DNA from: Urophycis tenuis
Lineage: Eukaryota > Chordata > Actinopteri > Gadiformes > Phycidae
Assembly: GCA_036785325.1 (NCBI GenBank)
Contig: JAXIVH010000014.1
Location: 7,473,503 to 7,537,502, forward strand
Direction of reading: 5' to 3'
DNA: 64,000 nt
Positions within the stretch are counted from its first letter, which is position 1. Each line of letters begins with the position of its first letter. Under the pieces are notes generated by a model, which saw only the letters and a program-made list of their open reading frames with translations, made no database searches and was not told where the DNA came from. Positions 12,901-18,900 of the stretch are shown here, piece by piece. A program made the position numbers and the translations under genes.

Positions 12901-15900
12901 GCACTTAGCCAGAGATGTTGTCTAGCAATGATTAACCTAGCAATTGAAAAACTTAAAACTTTTTCTGGAGCCTTTCTTACAGTATTATATCCAATGAAAT
13001 GTTTCACCTTCTTATGACAAATGTACTCTTTGTAAGTCACTTTGGATAAAAGCGTCTGCTAAATGTAAATGTAAATGTCATGTTCATGTTTCCAAAGAAG
13101 CAGGGGGCATTGCGGCCTCCCATTCCCACGCTTTGTCAAATATAACATCACATCTTGTGTCAATTAACTATATTATTCATTATTATGGTATGAATGATTA
13201 AATATAACCTCACATCTTGTGTCTATTAAGTATATTATTCATTATTATGGTATGAATGATTAAATATAACCTCACATCTTGTGTCTATTAAGTATATTAT
13301 TCATTATTATGGTATGAATGATTAAATATAACCTCGCATCTTGTGTCTAGTTCCATCTCACCCCAGGCTACGTGGGCCTCATCTTCCTGGGGTTCTCCTT
13401 GCCTTACAGTCTGAGCGCACCGATCCTTGGTTTCTTTGCTGATAAATATCCGGTGAGTCTCGGCGTCGTAAACCTCGGAAAACTCCGGCAGGAGGGAATG
13501 TTAAGTCGCGCGCTGTTGTGGTCGTAGTAAGCATTGAGCATACATTTTGAGCCATCGAGGTTGGCCGTGTTTGTCTTCTGAATGAAGCCATGTGGCTACC
13601 CTCACCGCTCGCCCCAACACCGTCGGAACAGACTCCTCTGTGTCATTTCAGACCACAAGACGTTGGCTGATGGTCGGCGGCGGCCTCCTCTCTGGACTCG
13701 GATTCTGTCTTCTCGGGCTGGCACCGTTTCTTCACATTACCAGGTCTGCCGGGTTCACTGTCAAAGTGGCACTACACTCCTTCCGGAGGCAACGTCAAGT
13801 GACATTCCCTGTTGTGTTCTGTGTTCCTTCCCGGTAGCCAGCTGTGGTTGCTGATCTTCACACTGTGTGTGATTGGATTCGGTTTGGGTATGGGTCTGGT
13901 GCCTACGTTACCAGAGGTCATTGCATCAGCACAGTGAGTTCCTTCAGAATGACATACGCCATATTCCCATAGCCTCTGTGGAGCCTGAATATTAGGGCTG
14001 TAACGATACACCAACTCACGATTTGGTTTGTATCATGATTTTTGACCCACGGTTCGATACATCCCACAATTTTTTTTAATTTTTAAAAAACATTTTATTT
14101 AAACAACATTTACTTATATAACAATTAACATAATGTAACATTTAATAACAAATATTTTGGAAGAACAGACTTGAACAGAAAAAAATAATATTAAAGTTAG
14201 CAAAAATAAATAAATAACCAAAGATTTCTCTCTTTTCTGTAACAAAATAATACTGTTGAAAAATAAATGGAATTGAACTCCATTGAGGAAAGGATTCAAA
14301 ACACCATGTCACTCAAGTTATTCTCATAATACAAAGTAAATTAAATAGCTTTCCTTTCATTCTGAGGTAGCAGACTTGGACTTAACAATATAGGAAAACT
14401 GGATAAATAAATAACCAATGGTATAACATGTGTGTGCGTGCACACACACGCACACACATACACACACGCGCACCCGGCAAATCAGGTTTCTAGGCATGGC
14501 ATTTACTACACGTCCACTCAGCTGTTCGCTCACACACACACACACACACTTTCAGTAAATTTCTGAACCCCTCGTTCTCGACCACAGAAAAGGGGCGCAT
14601 ATCCATAGCCATAAAAATTCCAATTGCCCTCGTTTTTTTTTTTGCGCGGTCCGAATTAATTGGCAACTCAGCCTGGAATAAATTTGTCAGTGTAGGCTGT
14701 TGTTGCTGGAGTTTCTTGGCTCCACTCAAATTTATTTCGGGATGGTGCCGTAGCAGGTGTATCTGCATGTTTGTAGTGTTCCCGGTCACTTGCGGAAGGA
14801 TTTTATAACACTTACAGCCAGGGCTCCATCCATCCATCCATTTCTGCCGCTTATCCGGGGTCGGGTCGCGGGGGCAGCAGCCTGAGGAGGGAAGCCCAGA
14901 CTTCCCTCTCCCCAGCCACTTCGTCCAGCTCTTCCGGGGGGATCCCGAGGCGTTCCCAGGCCAGCCGAGAGACATAGTCCCTCCAGCGTGTCCTGGGTCT
15001 TCCCCGTGGCCTCCTCCCGGAGGGACGTGCCCGGAACACCTCCCCAGGGAGGCGTCCAGGAGGCATCCTCACTAGATGCCCGAGCCACCGCAACTGGCTC
15101 CTCTCGATGCGGAGGAGCAGCGGTTCTACTCTGAGCCCCTCCCGGATGACCGAGCTTCTCACCCTATCTCTAAGGGAGAGCCCGGACACCCTGCGGAGGA
15201 AACTCATTTCGGCCGCTTGTATTCGCGATCTCGTTCTTTCGGTCACTACCCACAGCTCGTGACCATAGGTGAGGGTAGGAACGTAGATTGACCGGTAAAT
15301 CGAGAGCTTCGCCTTTCGGCTCAGCTCCTTCTTCACCATGACGGACCGGTGCAGAGCCCGCATCACTGCCGACGCCGCACCGATCCGTCGGTCAATCTCC
15401 CGCTCCATCCTCCCCTCACTCGTGAACAAGACCCCGAGATACTTGAACTCCTCCACTTGAGGCAGAATCTCCTCCCCGACCCGGAGAGTGCACTCCACCC
15501 TTTTCCGGCCGAGAACCATGGCCTCGGATTTGGAGGTGCTGATCCTCATCCCAGCCGCTTCACATTCGGCTGCGAATCGCTCCAGTGAGAGCTGAAGGTC
15601 ACGGCCCGATGAAGCCAACAGGACCAGATCATCCGCAAAAAGCAGTGACGCAATCCTGAGGCCACCGAACCGTAACCCCTCAACGCCCTGGCTGCGCCTA
15701 GAAATCCTGTCCATAAAAGTTGTGAACAGAATCGGTGACAAAGGGCAGCCCTGGCGGAGGCCAACCCTCACCGGAAACAGGCTCGACTTACTGCCGGCAA
15801 TGCGGACCAAGCTCTGGCACCGGGAGTACAGGGACCCGATGGCCCGTAACAGCGGGCCCGGTACCCCATACTCCCGGAGCACCCCCCACAGGGCTCCCCG

Positions 15901-18900
15901 AGGGACACGGTCGAACGCCTTCTCCAAGTCCACAAAGCACATGTAGACTGGTTGGGCGAACTCCCATGCACCCTCGAGTACCGCGCCAAGGGTATAGAGC
16001 TGGTCCACAGTTCCACGGCCGGAATGAAAACCACATTGCTCCTCCTGAATCCGAGGTTCGACTATCCTACGGACCCTCCTCTCCAGGACCCCCGAATAGA
16101 CCTTACCGGGGAGGCTGAGGAGTGTGATCCCCCTGTAGTTGGAGCACACCCTCCGGTCCCCCTTTTTGAAGAGGGGAACCACAACCCCGGTCTGCCAATC
16201 CAGAGGCACTGCCCCCGATGTCCACGCGATGCTGCAGAGACGTGTCAACCAAGACAGCCCCACAGCATCCAGGGCCTTTAGGAACTCAGGGTGGATCTCG
16301 TCCACCCCCGGGGCCTTGCCACCGAGGAGCTTTTTAACCACCTCGGCGACCTCGGCCCCGGAGATAGGAGAGTCCCCCCCCGAGTCCCCAGACCCTGCTT
16401 CCTCAGTGGAAGGCGTGTTGGTGGGATTGAGGAGGTCTTCAAAGTATTCCCCCCACCGATTCACAACGTCCCGAGTCGAGGTCAGCAGCGCCCCGTCTCT
16501 CCCATACACGGTGTTGACAGAGCACTGCTTCCCCCTCCTGAGACGCCGGATGGTGGTCCAGAACCTCCTCGAAGCCGTTCGGAAGTCCTTCTCCATGGCC
16601 TCACCAAACTCCTCCCACACCCGAGTTTTTGCCTCCGCAACCGCCGACGCCGCGCCCCGCTTGGCCCGCCGGTACCCATCAGCTGCCTCAGGAGTCCCAC
16701 GGGCCAAAAAGGCCCGGTAGGACTCCTTCTTCAGCTTGACGGCATCCCTTACCGCTGGGGTCCACCAGCGGGTTCGGGGGTTGCCGCCGCGACAGGCACC
16801 GACGACCTTACGGCCACAGCTCCGGTCGGCCGCTTCAACAATGGAGGCACGGAACAAGGTCCACTCGGACTCTATGTCCCCCGCCTCCCCCGGGACATGG
16901 TTGAAGCTCTCCCGGAGGTGGGAGTTGAAGCTCGTTCTGACAGGAGATTCAGCCAGACGTTCCCAGCAGACCCTCACAGAACGTTTGGGTCTGCCAGGTC
17001 TGACCGGCATCTTCCCCCGCCATCGGAGCCAACTCGCCACCAGGTGGTGATCAGTTGACAGCTCCGCCCCTCTCTTCACCCGAGTGTCCAAGACATGCGG
17101 CCGCAAGTCCGATGATACAACTACAAAGTCGATCATCGAACTGCGGCCTAGGGTGTCCTGGTGCCAAGTGCACATGTGGACACCCTTATGCTTGAACATG
17201 GTGTTCGTTATGGACAGTCCATGACGAGCACAGAAGTCCAACAACAAAACACCACTCGGGTTCAGATCAGGGGGACCGTTCCTCCCAATCACGCCCCTCC
17301 AGGTCTCACTGTCATTGCCCACATGGGCGTTGAAGTCCCCCAGCAGAACAAGGGAGTCCCCAGACGGGGCGCTTTCTAACACCCCCTCCAAGGACTCCAG
17401 AAAGGGTGGGTACTCTGAACTGCCGTTCGGTGCATAAGCACAAACGACAGTCAGGACCCGTCCCCCCACCTGAAGGCGGAGGGAGGCTACCCTCTCGTCT
17501 ACCGGGGTGAACCCCAACGTACAGGCGCCGAGCCGGGGGGAAACAAGCATTCCCACCCCCGCTCGGCGCCTCTCCCCAGGGGCAACTCCAGAGTGGAAAA
17601 GAGTCCAACCCCTCTCAAGGACACTGGTTCCGGAGCCCAAACTGTGTGTCGAGGTGAGCCCGACTATGTCCAGCCGGTACCTCTCAGCCTCGCACACCAG
17701 CTCCGGCTCCTTCCCCGCCAGAGAGGTGACATTCCACGTCCCCAGAGCTAGCTTCTGCAGCCGAGGGTCGGACCGTCCAGGTCCCCGCCTCCTGCTGCCG
17801 CCCAGCTCACATTGCACCCGACCCCTTTGGCCCCTCCCACGGGTGGTGAACCCATGGGAAGGGGGTCCCGCGTCGTCCCTTCGGGCTGTGCCCGACCGGG
17901 CCCCGCGGGTGTAGACCCGGCCACCAGGCGCTCGCCAACGGGCCCTTCCCCCAGGCCTAGCTCCAGGGGGGGGCCCCGGTGACCCACGTCCGGGCAAGGG
18001 AAACCCACTTCCAAAAATTGTATTCTTCATTGGGGTCATCTTTGAGCCACTCTTTGTCTGGACCCTCGCCTAGGACCTGCTTGCCTTGGGTGGCCCTACC
18101 AGGGGCATGAAGCCCCCGACAATATAGCCCCCAGGGTCATTGGGACACGCAAACCCCTCCACCACGTTAAGGTTGCGGCTCAAGGAGGGGCAGCCAGGGC
18201 TGTAGTGGTCAAATCAGAGGTGGGTAAACTATTAATTTTATGATCAGACCGACCTTGACGCAACGCAACGCAACGTGTTGCGACTGTAAGGCTGGCCTGG
18301 CTATATTCCATTATGTTATCAATTAAAGTCATATTAAATCAATCAATGACAGTCAATGAATGTGTTTGTAGTTCATTAAATTTCAAGTTATTTAAATTTC
18401 AACAGTAAAGAAAAGTATGTGTAGATTGAGAACTATCTATATATGGCATGTGTGTATGTTTGTGTGTTAGTATGCATCCTTTTCACAGTAGTGCCCAGAG
18501 GGCCTCATTGTCCTCCACGTGAGGTCCTGCCTTGCAGTGGCATGTTCTTCTCTTACTCCTCTCATACTACCTGTTTCTTCATCTCCTCCCTCTAGTTCAT
18601 CTTTCTCTGTCTCCCCTTTCTCTGTTTCTTCATTCTCTGTTCTTTCATTTCCTCCTCTTTCCTCTTCTCCACTGTCATGATTTTGTTCTCTCACCAGCCT
18701 CCTCACTCTTTCTCTCTCAATTTGACCTCCTGCTGTTTCTCCTCTCCCTGTGCTCTCTGCATCATTGCCAGTCCCATTACTGCCTGAAAAGAATATGTTG
18801 AATTTAAGAGTTGTGGAGCTGAGAACACCAGTTAAACAGCCTGCCAATTACACTGAAAACCAAATTGAGGCTTTAACATAGCGACCGAGCTATAGCGACG

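Larger units (their letters stand above)
5834..13078 (+). mobile_element. L2-type LINE, interrupted by four or more later insertions (intron 7)
   Basis: Compared with copy B, intron 7 of copy A gains everything between GACGTCAT at 5827-5834 and GTCATG at about 13074; GTCAT may be the target duplication. The left end (5835-6060) encodes broken reverse-transcriptase pieces resembling the L2 stretch around the conserved GVPQGSVLGP region. The right part (10907-11277, 12268-12308, 12702-12840) encodes the C-terminal region, with RIRPFLTREA, RLDSCNSLLAGLP and AARLVFN. It ends in the fish L2 3' signature, GATAAAAGCGTCTGCTAAATG followed by GTAAAT repeats. Removing the nested elements leaves a short, inactive LINE on the + strand. 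Confidence 0.75.
2549..13490 (+). repeat. Segmental duplication unit A (partner at 56841-62419)
   Basis: The two units share SLC18B1 exons 1-8, all the introns between them and about 1.4 kb of 5' flank. They differ mainly by insertions. Unit A carries a 7.2-kb LINE complex in intron 7 (5835-13078). Unit B carries a 72-bp LINE tail (58189-58262), a 474-bp MITE (59423-59896), a second LINE tail near 60841 and a longer minisatellite. Homology begins at GCGGCTGAACATGTTCCAC in both. It is lost after exon 8, where a gypsy LTR starts in unit B. Both units have the same orientation. Confidence 0.85.

Noticed and set aside
15076..17914. Several long plus-strand open frames (for example 16139-16720, 16291-17058)
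   Set aside because: They are antisense shadows of the high-GC RTE polyprotein on the minus strand and encode no recognisable domain.
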